Positions 1 through 5,745 of a DNA stretch of 8,696 nt are shown piece after piece. The notes beneath the pieces are model-generated. The model saw nothing but the letters and a program-made list of their open reading frames with translations. It did no database searches and was not told the DNA's origin. How positions within the stretch are numbered: position 1 is the stretch's first letter; every line of letters starts with the position of its first letter. This DNA is from a bacterium (GTDB lineage Bacteria > Zixibacteria > MSB-5A5 > GN15 > FEB-12): the NCBI GenBank assembly GCA_030629485.1, contig DAOVOW010000063.1, positions 1-8,696 on the forward strand, written 5' to 3'. Both the position numbers and the translations under genes were made by a program.

Positions 1-1274
1 GCGCTCAGTGGAATTGTCTTATCGAGGAACGAGTGCCCACCAGCACCACACGCGGCGGCGCTACCCCGATGGCCGTGGCCCAACGACTGTCCGAGGTCAC
101 TATCGACCGTCAATCCGGTTTCGTCAGTGGCATTGTCGAGTTTGACCGGGTACTGGGTGGACAGTTGCTTGCAGGCATGACCGTATTGCTTGGCGGCGAA
201 CCGGGGATCGGCAAGTCTACGCTGGTGCTGCAAGCTGCCGAAGCATACTCGCAGCAAGGGCTGAGAGTCCTGTACATCACCGGCGAGGAATCACTGCCAC
301 AAATCAAGCGGCGCGCCGACCGGCTGCAAGTCAAGGGTGACAACATTACCGTCGTGAACTGCAGCAGCCTCGAACAAATCATCGAGCGGGTGGGCGTCAA
401 CGAACATCAGGTTGTGATCATCGACTCTGTGCAGACCGTGGCCAGCGAGATGTTCGATTCACCACCTGGGACGGTGGCTCAGGTGCGCGAGACGGCCAAC
501 CGGTTGATTACGTTAGCCAAGAGCGGTGGCTGGGCGCTCTTTTTGGTCGGGCACGTCACGAAAGAAGGGATGGTGGCGGGACCGAAAGTGCTTGAGCACA
601 TGGTCGATACGGTGGTTTATTTCGAGGGGGATTCATCGCATCTCTACCGAATGCTGCGCGCCACCAAAAACCGCTTTGGATCCATCGCTGAGATCGGTCT
701 GTTTGAGATGGCCGAACGTGGTCTGATCGAAGTGGCCAACCCATCGTCGCTTTTTTTGACCGGACATTCCGATGAACCTCGTAGCGGCTCGGTCGTGGCC
801 GGGATTGTCGAGGGCAACCGTCCCATCCTGGTAGAACTCCAGGCGCTGGTCACCGCCGCCGGATACAGCAATCCTCAGCGGGTCGCAGGCGGCATCGACA
901 ATAAACGGCTGTCGCTCTTGTTGGCTATCCTCGAAAAACGATGCGACTACCCGATGGCTACCAACGACGTTTTCGTCTCGGTCGCAGGCGGACTGAAATT
1001 GTCCGAACCCGGAATCGACCTGCCGCTTTTGGTAGCGATTGTGTCATCGTTGCTCAACCGGAATGTTGATTCCAAGACGATCTGTGTTGGTGAAGTCGGT
1101 TTGTCTGGCGAGGTACGACCGGTGACGATGATCGACCGCCGCATCAACGAGGCTGCGCGGATGGGCTTCACGCGCATGATCCTGCCACAGGGAAACTTGG
1201 AGAAGGCGAGCGACAAACCCATCGAACTGCTCAGTGTGACGAACCTGCAGCAAGCGCTCGAGCTGGTGGGGTGA
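1..1274 (+). CDS. radA: DNA repair protein RadA (Sms), 5'-partial
   Basis: RadA is a RecA-like ATPase that drives branch migration of recombination intermediates in the cytoplasm. The gene is cut by the left edge: the frame is open to base 3 and reads AQWNCLIEER, the end of the N-terminal four-cysteine zinc finger. The codon split by the edge (?GC) fits the last zinc cysteine. A GTG at 33 is therefore not the start; roughly 30 residues are missing from a family length near 450. Numbering from GTG 33, the Walker A motif GEPGIGKS is at 55-62, Walker B VVIIDS ends near D131, and the RadA-specific KNRFG motif is at 212-216. The C-terminal third is the Lon-protease-like domain (VGEVGLSGEVRPV). All key ATPase motifs are intact. 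No promoter is in view. Downstream lies a repeat cluster, not another gene of the same operon. Confidence 0.96.
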   Translation, partial: AQWNCLIEERVPTSTTRGGATPMAVAQRLSEVTIDRQSGFVSGIVEFDRVLGGQLLAGMTVLLGGEPGIGKSTLVLQAAEAYSQQGLRVLYITGEESLPQIKRRADRLQVKGDNITVVNCSSLEQIIERVGVNEHQVVIIDSVQTVASEMFDSPPGTVAQVRETANRLITLAKSGGWALFLVGHVTKEGMVAGPKVLEHMVDTVVYFEGDSSHLYRMLRATKNRFGSIAEIGLFEMAERGLIEVANPSSLFLTGHSDEPRSGSVVAGIVEGNRPILVELQALVTAAGYSNPQRVAGGIDNKRLSLLLAILEKRCDYPMATNDVFVSVAGGLKLSEPGIDLPLLVAIVSSLLNRNVDSKTICVGEVGLSGEVRPVTMIDRRINEAARMGFTRMILPQGNLEKASDKPIELLSVTNLQQALELVG

Positions 1275-1299
1275 GGGGATGAAAGCGCTGGAATCCGTC

Positions 1300-1329
1300 A
1301 TTGCGAGCCACCGCAGGTGGCGTGGCAAT
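1300..1329. repeat. ATTGC...GCAAT palindromic repeat after radA
   Basis: Outer arms ATTGC (1300-1304) and GCAAT (1325-1329) enclose a second stem, GCCACC (1307-1312) with GGTGGC (1316-1321), around a GCA triloop. It begins 25 bases after the radA stop, so it could affect the radA mRNA 3' end, but no T tract follows. The reverse complement of a related TCATTGCGAGGAGC half lies at about 3050-3063. Confidence 0.7.
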
Positions 1330-1359
1330 CTGATTTGTTTAGAGTCGCGGCAGGGTGGT

Positions 1360-1375
1360 CCGGACGTTCGTCCGG
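1360..1375. repeat. Short hairpin CCGGAC-GTTC-GTCCGG
   Basis: A perfect 6-bp inverted repeat (1360-1365 with 1370-1375) has a 4-base loop. It is one of the palindromes in the radA-tgt gap. It is short, and on its own it would be weak evidence for a functional element. Confidence 0.5.
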
Positions 1376-1389
1376 GTTTCGCAAGAACT

Positions 1390-1421
1390 GGTACCCCACC
1401 TAAAGCGAAGTGGCAGGTGGG
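1390..1421. repeat. GGTACCCCACCT...AGGTGGG repeat, copy 1
   Basis: A 32-base unit whose arms CCCACCT (1395-1401) and AGGTGGG (1415-1421) pair perfectly. It matches the unit at 1629-1660 at 29 of 32 positions. All three differences fall in the loop, as expected if the stem is what is conserved. Confidence 0.8.
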
Positions 1422-1452
1422 CGCGCGAAGCACGAAGAACAGGTTTAGCTGT

Positions 1453-1497
1453 GTCGAAACCCCTCCTACGGCGGACTCTCAGCGCAGGGGTTTCGAC
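1453..1497. repeat. GTCGAAACCCCT / AGGGGTTTCGAC inverted repeat
   Basis: The perfect 12-bp arms at 1453-1464 and 1486-1497 are separated by 21 bases. The unit belongs to the same family as the shorter hairpin at 1666-1688, which has the same GTCGAAACC/GGTTTCGAC arms and the following CTACG(A/G). Confidence 0.8.
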
Positions 1498-1520
1498 CTA
1501 CGGGGAGTGCATAATAGCAG

Positions 1521-1543
1521 GGCAGGATCCCTGCGATCCTGCC
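1521..1543. repeat. GGCAGGATC / GATCCTGCC hairpin
   Basis: The perfect 9-bp stem (1521-1529 with 1535-1543) has a 5-base loop, CCTGC. A nested alternative pairing GCAGGG/CCCTGC overlaps it. No T tract follows, so it is not a canonical intrinsic terminator. Confidence 0.65.
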
Positions 1544-1549
1544 ATCCCC

Positions 1550-1622
1550 GTCATGCTGAGCGGAGTCGAAGCGTGACGTCTCTGATGCAATTGATGGACC
1601 CTTCGACTCCGCTCAGGGTGAC
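1550..1622. repeat. 73-bp unit with 22-bp inverted ends (CTGAGCGGAGTCGAAG family)
   Basis: The left arm at 1550-1571 and right arm at 1601-1622 are inverted repeats matching at 20 of 22 positions, around a 29-base centre. The shared core is CTGAGCGGAGTCGAAG. A diverged single arm of the same family (CATGCCGAGCGGAGTCGAGG) follows tgt at 2976-2995. The layout resembles a small non-coding MITE or REP-pair element. No coding capacity is evident, and no clear flanking target duplication was identified by eye. Confidence 0.75.
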
Positions 1623-1628
1623 ACGTGT

Positions 1629-1660
1629 GGTACCCCACCTAGAGCGGAGCGGCAGGTGGG
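1629..1660. repeat. GGTACCCCACCT...AGGTGGG repeat, copy 2
   Basis: The second copy of the unit at 1390-1421, in the same orientation, with the stem CCCACCT/AGGTGGG intact. It is followed within 6 bases by the GTCGAAACC hairpin that abuts tgt. Confidence 0.8.
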
Positions 1661-1665
1661 AAGAT

Positions 1666-1688
1666 GTCGAAACCGCAGGGGTTTCGAC
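1666..1688. repeat. GTCGAAACC-GCAGG-GGTTTCGAC hairpin abutting tgt
   Basis: A perfect 9-bp stem (1666-1674 with 1680-1688) and 5-base loop end 14 bases before the chosen tgt start. In the mRNA it would sit close to the ribosome-binding region and could hinder initiation. The upstream in-frame ATG at 1664 overlaps it, one reason not to choose that start. Confidence 0.75.
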
Positions 1689-1702
1689 CTACGAAATGGA
1701 CA

Positions 1703-2950
1703 ATGACCGACCGGATCTACAAACTACACACCACCGACGCCTCCGCCCGGCGAGGTGAAGTGAAAACAGCGCACGGCACGTTCAAGACGCCGGCCTTCAT
1801 GCCAGTGGGAACGTCGGGTGCGGTCAAGGCGATGACGGCCGAAGACCTCGAAGGTTGCGGCGCGGAGATTATCCTCGGCAACACCTATCACCTCTATTTG
1901 CGTCCCGGCCACGATATCATCATGTCACAGGGCGGGCTGGCATCGTTCAGCGGCTGGAACAAGCCCACTCTCACCGACAGTGGTGGGTATCAAGTTTTCT
2001 CGATGCGTGACAATCTGAAAATCACCGACGAGGGTGTACAGTTCCGCTCGCATCACGATGGCTCCACGCACATGTTCACTCCTGAACGCGTGATAGAGAT
2101 CCAACACGCAATCGGCGCTGACATAATTATGGCCTTCGACCAGTGCGTGCCCTACCCCGCTGATCGTGACCTGGCCGAGACCGGCGTCCGCCGCACCTAC
2201 GACTGGGCGCAGAGGTGCCTTGCCGAGCACGGTAAATCGGGGCAGACGGGGACGTCTGCCGCCCACAGTAAGCTGGGACAGACGGGGACGTCTGCCGCCC
2301 ACAGTAAGCTGGGGCAGACGGGGACGTCTGCCGCCCACGGGAATGATGGGGCAGACGGGGACGTTTGCCGCCCACAGAATCTGCTGTTTGGTATCGTGCA
2401 GGGTTCTACCTACAAGGACCTGCGCACGCAGTCGGCTGAGCAAATCGTGTCGCTCGATTTCCCCGGCAACGCCATCGGCGGACTCTCGGTGGGGGAGAGC
2501 AAGATCGAAATGGAAGAGATACTCGCGCACACTATCGAACACCTCCCAAAGGACAAACCGCGTTATCTCATGGGTGTCGGTTACCCCGAGGACATTCTGA
2601 TGGCGGTGTCATACGGCATAGACATGTTCGACTGCGTTCTGCCGACGCGCAATGCCCGCACCGGAAACGTGTTCACATCGGTCGGTCAGATCACCTACCG
2701 CAATGCCGACTACGCCGACGACAGCACGCCGCTCGATCCCAACTGCGACTGCCGTGTCTGCCGCCGCTACAGCCGCGCATACATCCGACATCTATACAAT
2801 CAGTCGGAGATCACTGGCATGGTGCTGGCGACGTACCACTCGACGTATTTCTATCAGAACCTTATGCGTGGAATACGCAAGGCGATAGAGGAGCAACGGT
2901 TCGAATCGTTCAAGACCGATTTTCTGAATAGCTACGAACGCCGGCCATAA
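1703..2950 (+). CDS. tgt: Queuine tRNA-ribosyltransferase (TGT) with in-frame repeat insertion
   Basis: Bacterial TGT exchanges guanine-34 for preQ1 in GUN-anticodon tRNAs during queuosine synthesis. Start ATG 1703 gives MTDRIYKLHTTD, matching the family N-terminus. ATG 1664 would add 13 residues translated from a repeat. No strong Shine-Dalgarno is seen. Landmarks (from 1703) are D92 in DSGGYQVFS, FGIVQGS at 229-235, GGLSVGE from 259, nucleophile D310 in FDCVLPTRNARTG, and zinc ligands C348, C350, C353 and H379. At D146 the usual DEC reads DQC, a small departure. Length is 415 aa against about 375 in the family. The surplus is a low-complexity stretch at about 178-225 (three GQTGTSAAH copies, then GADGDVCRP) encoded by four hairpin repeats, between the RTYDWAQRCLAEH helix and the LLFGIVQGS strand. 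All catalytic motifs flanking it are intact, so the enzyme is probably active with an extra loop. Confidence 0.95.
   Translation: MTDRIYKLHTTDASARRGEVKTAHGTFKTPAFMPVGTSGAVKAMTAEDLEGCGAEIILGNTYHLYLRPGHDIIMSQGGLASFSGWNKPTLTDSGGYQVFSMRDNLKITDEGVQFRSHHDGSTHMFTPERVIEIQHAIGADIIMAFDQCVPYPADRDLAETGVRRTYDWAQRCLAEHGKSGQTGTSAAHSKLGQTGTSAAHSKLGQTGTSAAHGNDGADGDVCRPQNLLFGIVQGSTYKDLRTQSAEQIVSLDFPGNAIGGLSVGESKIEMEEILAHTIEHLPKDKPRYLMGVGYPEDILMAVSYGIDMFDCVLPTRNARTGNVFTSVGQITYRNADYADDSTPLDPNCDCRVCRRYSRAYIRHLYNQSEITGMVLATYHSTYFYQNLMRGIRKAIEEQRFESFKTDFLNSYERRP
2239..2377. repeat. Four tandem hairpin repeats inside tgt
   Basis: Four copies begin at 2239, 2275, 2311 and 2348, so the spacing is 36, 36 and 37 bases. 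Each has arms GGCAGACG and CGTCTGCC around a GGGA (GNRA-type) loop, then GCCCAC. Copies 1 and 2 differ by one base (G to A at 2278), which breaks one stem pair. Copy 4 has CGTTTGCC, which leaves a G-T wobble. The extra base before copy 4 makes it read in another frame (GADGDVCRP instead of GQTGTSAAH), yet the tgt frame is kept overall. This looks like an intergenic palindromic repeat that entered and expanded within a gene. Confidence 0.93.
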
Positions 2951-3095
2951 CGTCATGCCGAGTCACCTCCAACCTCATGCCGAGCGGAGTCGAGGTACAG
3001 GCAAGCCTGTCTCTTGCGCTACGCGCGTCTCTGCGACACGAGTGTCTTCGCTCCTCGCAATGACTGAGTCACAAAGGATGTCGGGTTACGGCGCA
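2951..3095. other. Convergent tgt / beta-barrel gap with repeat remnants
   Basis: The region holds a single diverged arm of the CTGAGCGGAGTCGAAG family (2976-2995), a small palindrome ACAGGC-AA-GCCTGT (2997-3010), a short hairpin GACAC-GA-GTGTC (3035-3046), and the reverse complement of a TCATTGCGAGGAGC repeat half (about 3050-3063). It separates two convergent genes, so the palindromes may serve as 3' ends of both transcripts, but no T-tract terminator is seen. The open frame 2955-3140 is translated repeat. Confidence 0.55.
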
Positions 3096-3737
3096 CTACC
3101 CCGGACCGTGGGTGCGATGCCTGCCAGTGTACAGCGGTAAGAGATACCCAAACGACACGCGGAAGTCGTTGAAACGAGTTTTTTCGTAACGACGCGAATA
3201 GGAACCGTCCCCCAAGTCGGTGCTGTAGACGAAGCTGGGCCGAACGTCGGTAATACTCACCTCCAGCGAGTACGTTCGGTGAAAGCGCAAACCGAAGGTC
3301 AGGCGATACCCGTTGGCTCTACTGAAGCCGGTATCGGTAATGTCATTTTGAAGCTCCAACGAATCCGCCACCGACCGACTCGTGCTGTGATCGTACAGCG
3401 CCAGCACCGCCCCGCCGCCGATAAAACCGGTTAACCGGTTGGTCCCTCTATAATAAAGCGCTTCCAGCGACAGCAAGGGACCAAACACCATGCCGTCCGG
3501 GTAGCGCACATGCTTCATCCGGCTGATGCGATAGTCAGCGGCCACCCGCAGCACCAGTGGATGCACTATCAGAAACTCATACTTGGCGCTGAACTCAACC
3601 CCCGTTTGAACCAGACCGTTCGGAGCGGTCACACCGACCGAAAAGTGCATATTCATCATGTTGAGTGTATCCTGCTTGATCGGATTGATCGGATACAGCG
3701 GAAGCGAAAGCAAGGTGGTCAGTACAAAAGCGTACAT
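3096..3737 (-). CDS. Probable outer-membrane beta-barrel protein, 213 aa
   Basis: I cannot assign a named family. ATG at 3737 is preceded by a good Shine-Dalgarno (GGAG, 5 bases upstream). The frame is open upstream to 3959, but those codons run through a palindromic repeat and look non-coding. The product opens with a hydrophobic stretch (FVLTTLLSLPLYP, about residues 4-16), a plausible but weak signal peptide without basic residues. The body has alternating polar/aromatic stretches such as VLRVAADYRIS, LTFGLRFHRTYSLEVSITDVRPSFVY and NDFRVSFGYLLPLY, with Gly-rich turns (FIGGGAVLALYD). That pattern fits a small 8-to-10-strand outer-membrane porin-like barrel. The last residues (TGRHRTHGPG) follow the presumed last strand and may be read-through into non-conserved DNA. 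It is convergent with tgt and divergent from the dehydrogenase. A lipocalin-like or other all-beta exported protein is the alternative. Confidence 0.6.
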   Translation of the reverse strand: MYAFVLTTLLSLPLYPINPIKQDTLNMMNMHFSVGVTAPNGLVQTGVEFSAKYEFLIVHPLVLRVAADYRISRMKHVRYPDGMVFGPLLSLEALYYRGTNRLTGFIGGGAVLALYDHSTSRSVADSLELQNDITDTGFSRANGYRLTFGLRFHRTYSLEVSITDVRPSFVYSTDLGDGSYSRRYEKTRFNDFRVSFGYLLPLYTGRHRTHGPG

Positions 3738-3925
3738 AGGCTCTCCAAGTGGTTCTTCTCTCTGAGCACTCTCTCTAATATAAACGATAAACGCACCGGA
3801 ATGACCAACGAAATCTCTGCATCTCTCTGGAAAGTATGGACATGCTGTTTGTCCAACACTGATTTCCGAGCATAAGCGGACCCGTAGCGAGCCAGTCCCA
3901 AGGTCCTCGCTCGTTACCGTAACCC

Positions 3926-3960
3926 GTTGTCGCACAAGGCGAAATTCTTGTGCCGACAAC
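3926..3960. repeat. 13-bp palindromic hairpin in divergent region
   Basis: GTTGTCG (3926-3932) pairs with CGACAAC (3954-3960) and CACAAG (3933-3938) with CTTGTG (3947-3952), with a single bulged C at 3953 and an 8-base loop. It ends 11 bases before the -35 of the dehydrogenase promoter. Its strength and its place outside a transcript's 3' end suggest another mobile palindromic repeat type, or a terminator shielding the divergent unit. No T tract is visible on either strand. Confidence 0.7.
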
Positions 3961-3971
3961 CGTGAAACCGG

Positions 3972-3999
3972 TTGACAAGAACCAAATAAGAACTATATT
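3972..3999 (+). promoter_or_regulatory. Sigma70-type promoter of the aldehyde dehydrogenase
   Basis: A perfect -35 TTGACA (3972-3977), a 16-base spacer and -10 TATATT (3994-3999, five of six to TATAAT) point toward the dehydrogenase. Transcription would start near 4006, giving a leader of about 92 bases. A second TTGACA occurs at 3998-4003 without a good -10. Confidence 0.6.
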
Positions 4000-4019
4000 G
4001 ACAGCTTGCTTTCGGTGAC

Positions 4020-4035
4020 TGTGAATGAATTCACA
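4020..4035. promoter_or_regulatory. CRP-type operator TGTGA-N6-TCACA
   Basis: TGTGAATGAATTCACA has both half-sites of the E. coli CRP consensus, TGTGA and TCACA, with the exact 6-base spacer. Outer bases extend the dyad (GGTGA 4014-4018 with TCACC 4037-4041). The centre is near +21 relative to the predicted transcription start, a position that suggests repression by a CRP/FNR-family regulator. As RNA it could also fold as a TGAA-capped hairpin. Which protein binds is not shown by the sequence. Confidence 0.5.
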
Positions 4036-4097
4036 ATCACCCTGGCCCCTGAGTTGGTGCGTCTGAAACGAAAAAAACGGAGCCTATGGAGTACGAT

Positions 4098-5591
4098 ATG
4101 AGCAGTCCCAAACTCTACAAGAATTTTATCAACGGTGAGTGGGTTGAATCCTCGTCGGGCAAAACCTACGAGAACCGCAACCCCGCCAATACCGACGAAG
4201 TGCTGGGTATCTTTCAGAAATCGAATGCTGATGACGTCGCGGCGGCGATTGACGCCGCCACCGAAGCATACAAAAAGTGGCGGCTGGTCCCGGCTCCCAA
4301 ACGTGGCGAGATCCTGTACAAGGTTGCACAGCGCATGCTTGACCAAAAAGAACCTTTCTCGCAGCAGATGACACAGGAGATGGGTAAGGTTATCAAAGAG
4401 ACGCGTGGTGACACTCAGGAAGCTATCGACATGACGTTCTACATGGCTGGTGAGGGACGACGTCTTTTCGGTATGACGACGCCTTCGGAGATGGAAAACA
4501 AGTTTAACATGACAGTGCGTCAGCCGCTGGGTGTCTGCTCGTTTATAACGCCGTGGAATTTCCCCATGGCGATCCCGTCATGGAAGATGATGCCGGCGCT
4601 GATCTGCGGTAACACGGTAGTAATCAAGCCGGCCACGGATACCCCTCTGTCGGTGGCCAATCTGATTCAAGCTTGCCACGATGAAGGCATCCCGCCGGGT
4701 GTGGTCAACATGGTCACCGGGTCCGGTTCGGTTCTGGGTGAGCCGATTATCAAGAACCCGAACGTGCGCGTTGTCTCGTTCACCGGATCGACCGAGGTGG
4801 GCCGCAAAGTTTCCGAGGCCTGCGCTACCGATTTCAAGCACTGTTGTCTGGAGATGGGTGGCAAAAATGTCCAGATCGTCATGGATGACGCCAAGCTTGA
4901 GCTGGCTGTCGACGGCGCCCTGTGGGGTGCGTTCGGCACCACCGGCCAGCGTTGCACGGCTACCAGCAGGATCGTTTGTCACAAGGACGTGATCGAGAAG
5001 TTCACGTCCATGATCGTGGAACGCGCCAGGAAACTGAAAGTGGGCAACGGCCTTGATGAATCGGTCGAAATGGGTCCGGCAATCTCCCAGGCTCAGCTTG
5101 ACACCGTACTGGGTTACGTCGAGATCGGCAAGAAAGATGGAGCCAAACTCCTCACCGGCGGCGAACGGCTGACCGGCGGCGACTACGACAAAGGGTTTTT
5201 CCTCCAGCCAACCGTTTTCGGCGAGGTCACTCAGTCGATGCGTATCTGGAAAGAGGAGATCTTCGGACCGGTGTTGGGTATAGCTGTTTGTGGTTCACTG
5301 GATGAAGCCATCGCCATGGCCAACGATACTCCGTATGGTCTTTCGGCGTCCATCTTCACTCAGGATGTGAACAACGCCTACACCGCCATGCGCGATGTCT
5401 ACACCGGCATCTTCTACGTCAACGCTCCGACTATCGGCGCCGAGACACACCTGCCGTTCGGCGGCACCAAGGAAACCGGTAACGGCCATCGCGAAGCGGC
5501 CACCGCCTGCCTCGATGTTTTCAGCGAGTGGAAGTCGATCTATGTCGATTTCTCCGGCAGTCTGCAGCGGCCCCAGATCGACAACCAGTAG
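4098..5591 (+). CDS. NAD(P)+-dependent aldehyde dehydrogenase
   Basis: A cytosolic aldehyde dehydrogenase superfamily enzyme that oxidises an aldehyde to its carboxylate; the substrate is not determinable. Start ATG 4098 is preferred: GGAG lies 6 bases upstream, inside the earlier in-frame ATG at 4086 (MEYD-), whose own Shine-Dalgarno spacing is poor. The product is 497 aa, the usual length. From 4098 the full catalytic set is visible: oxyanion Asn N154 in TPWNFP, cofactor Lys K177 in IKPA, general base E252 in LEMGGKN, nucleophile C286 in GQRCTATS, then EEIFGP and the C-terminal LPFGG. After K177 the sequence is P-A-T180, where strict NAD+ enzymes usually have Glu; Thr there fits tolerance of NADP+. 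Overall look is closest, from memory, to alpha-ketoglutaric-semialdehyde dehydrogenase-like members. A predicted CRP-type site lies upstream, and the cyclic-DPG-synthetase homologue follows after 154 bases. Confidence 0.93.
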   Translation: MSSPKLYKNFINGEWVESSSGKTYENRNPANTDEVLGIFQKSNADDVAAAIDAATEAYKKWRLVPAPKRGEILYKVAQRMLDQKEPFSQQMTQEMGKVIKETRGDTQEAIDMTFYMAGEGRRLFGMTTPSEMENKFNMTVRQPLGVCSFITPWNFPMAIPSWKMMPALICGNTVVIKPATDTPLSVANLIQACHDEGIPPGVVNMVTGSGSVLGEPIIKNPNVRVVSFTGSTEVGRKVSEACATDFKHCCLEMGGKNVQIVMDDAKLELAVDGALWGAFGTTGQRCTATSRIVCHKDVIEKFTSMIVERARKLKVGNGLDESVEMGPAISQAQLDTVLGYVEIGKKDGAKLLTGGERLTGGDYDKGFFLQPTVFGEVTQSMRIWKEEIFGPVLGIAVCGSLDEAIAMANDTPYGLSASIFTQDVNNAYTAMRDVYTGIFYVNAPTIGAETHLPFGGTKETGNGHREAATACLDVFSEWKSIYVDFSGSLQRPQIDNQ

Positions 5592-5745
5592 ATGAAGGTA
5601 ATTTCAGGTGACGAACGCTCTTAGAAGTCATGATTGCGCATTTTGTTGAAGAGTCAAACCCCCATTAGTCTGGCTGCGGGACGATGTTCGGCAGCGATAG
5701 TAATTCTGAATGCAAATGACTCACAAGAACTGAATGGAGTTTGAC

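Larger units (their letters stand above)
1275..1702. other. Gene-free gap made of stacked palindromic repeats
   Basis: The 428 bases between radA and tgt hold no credible gene. They contain at least seven inverted-repeat units of five or six different sequence types, nearly end to end; each is listed separately. Open frames crossing the region (for example 1279-1758) only translate the palindromes and have no domain-like character. No clear sigma70 promoter for tgt is visible, so tgt may be read from a promoter hidden in the repeats or by read-through from radA. Confidence 0.8.
3738..4097. other. Divergent intergenic control region
   Basis: These 360 bases separate the minus-strand barrel gene from the plus-strand aldehyde dehydrogenase. 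The dehydrogenase side holds a promoter and a CRP-type site, listed separately. On the barrel side an AT-rich stretch at 3777-3784 reads TATATT on the minus strand and could be a -10, but no matching -35 is evident. The segment 3800-3925 shows only a short palindrome, GTTAC-C-GTAAC (3913-3923). An open frame on the minus strand (3738-3959) appears fortuitous. Confidence 0.6.

Noticed and set aside
33..35. GTG as the radA start codon
   Set aside because: The upstream in-frame residues match the end of the RadA zinc finger, so the gene continues beyond the left edge.
1279..1758. Open frame of 159 codons between radA and tgt
   Set aside because: It translates the palindromic repeats (HAERSRSV, DPSTPLRVT) and runs into tgt in another frame; no domain features or convincing ribosome-binding site.
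2239..2377. CRISPR array
   Set aside because: The units are near-identical tandem repeats with no variable spacers and lie inside a coding gene.
1925..2542. Minus-strand open frame of 205 codons opposite tgt
   Set aside because: It is antisense to a well-conserved enzyme; its VGGRRPRLPQLT repeats are only the complement of the tgt hairpin array.
3738..3959. N-terminal extension of the minus-strand barrel protein starting at 3959
   Set aside because: The extension begins inside a 13-bp palindrome and has no signal-peptide character; ATG 3737 has a clear Shine-Dalgarno followed by a hydrophobic leader.
5592..5624. Ten-codon leader peptide MKVISGDERS directly after the dehydrogenase stop
   Set aside because: Too short to support; no ribosome-binding site, no attenuator structure and no informative codon run.
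5592..5745. Promoter for the synthetase homologue
   Set aside because: TTG-containing and TA-rich hexamers exist, but no -35/-10 pair with acceptable spacing and match was found by eye.
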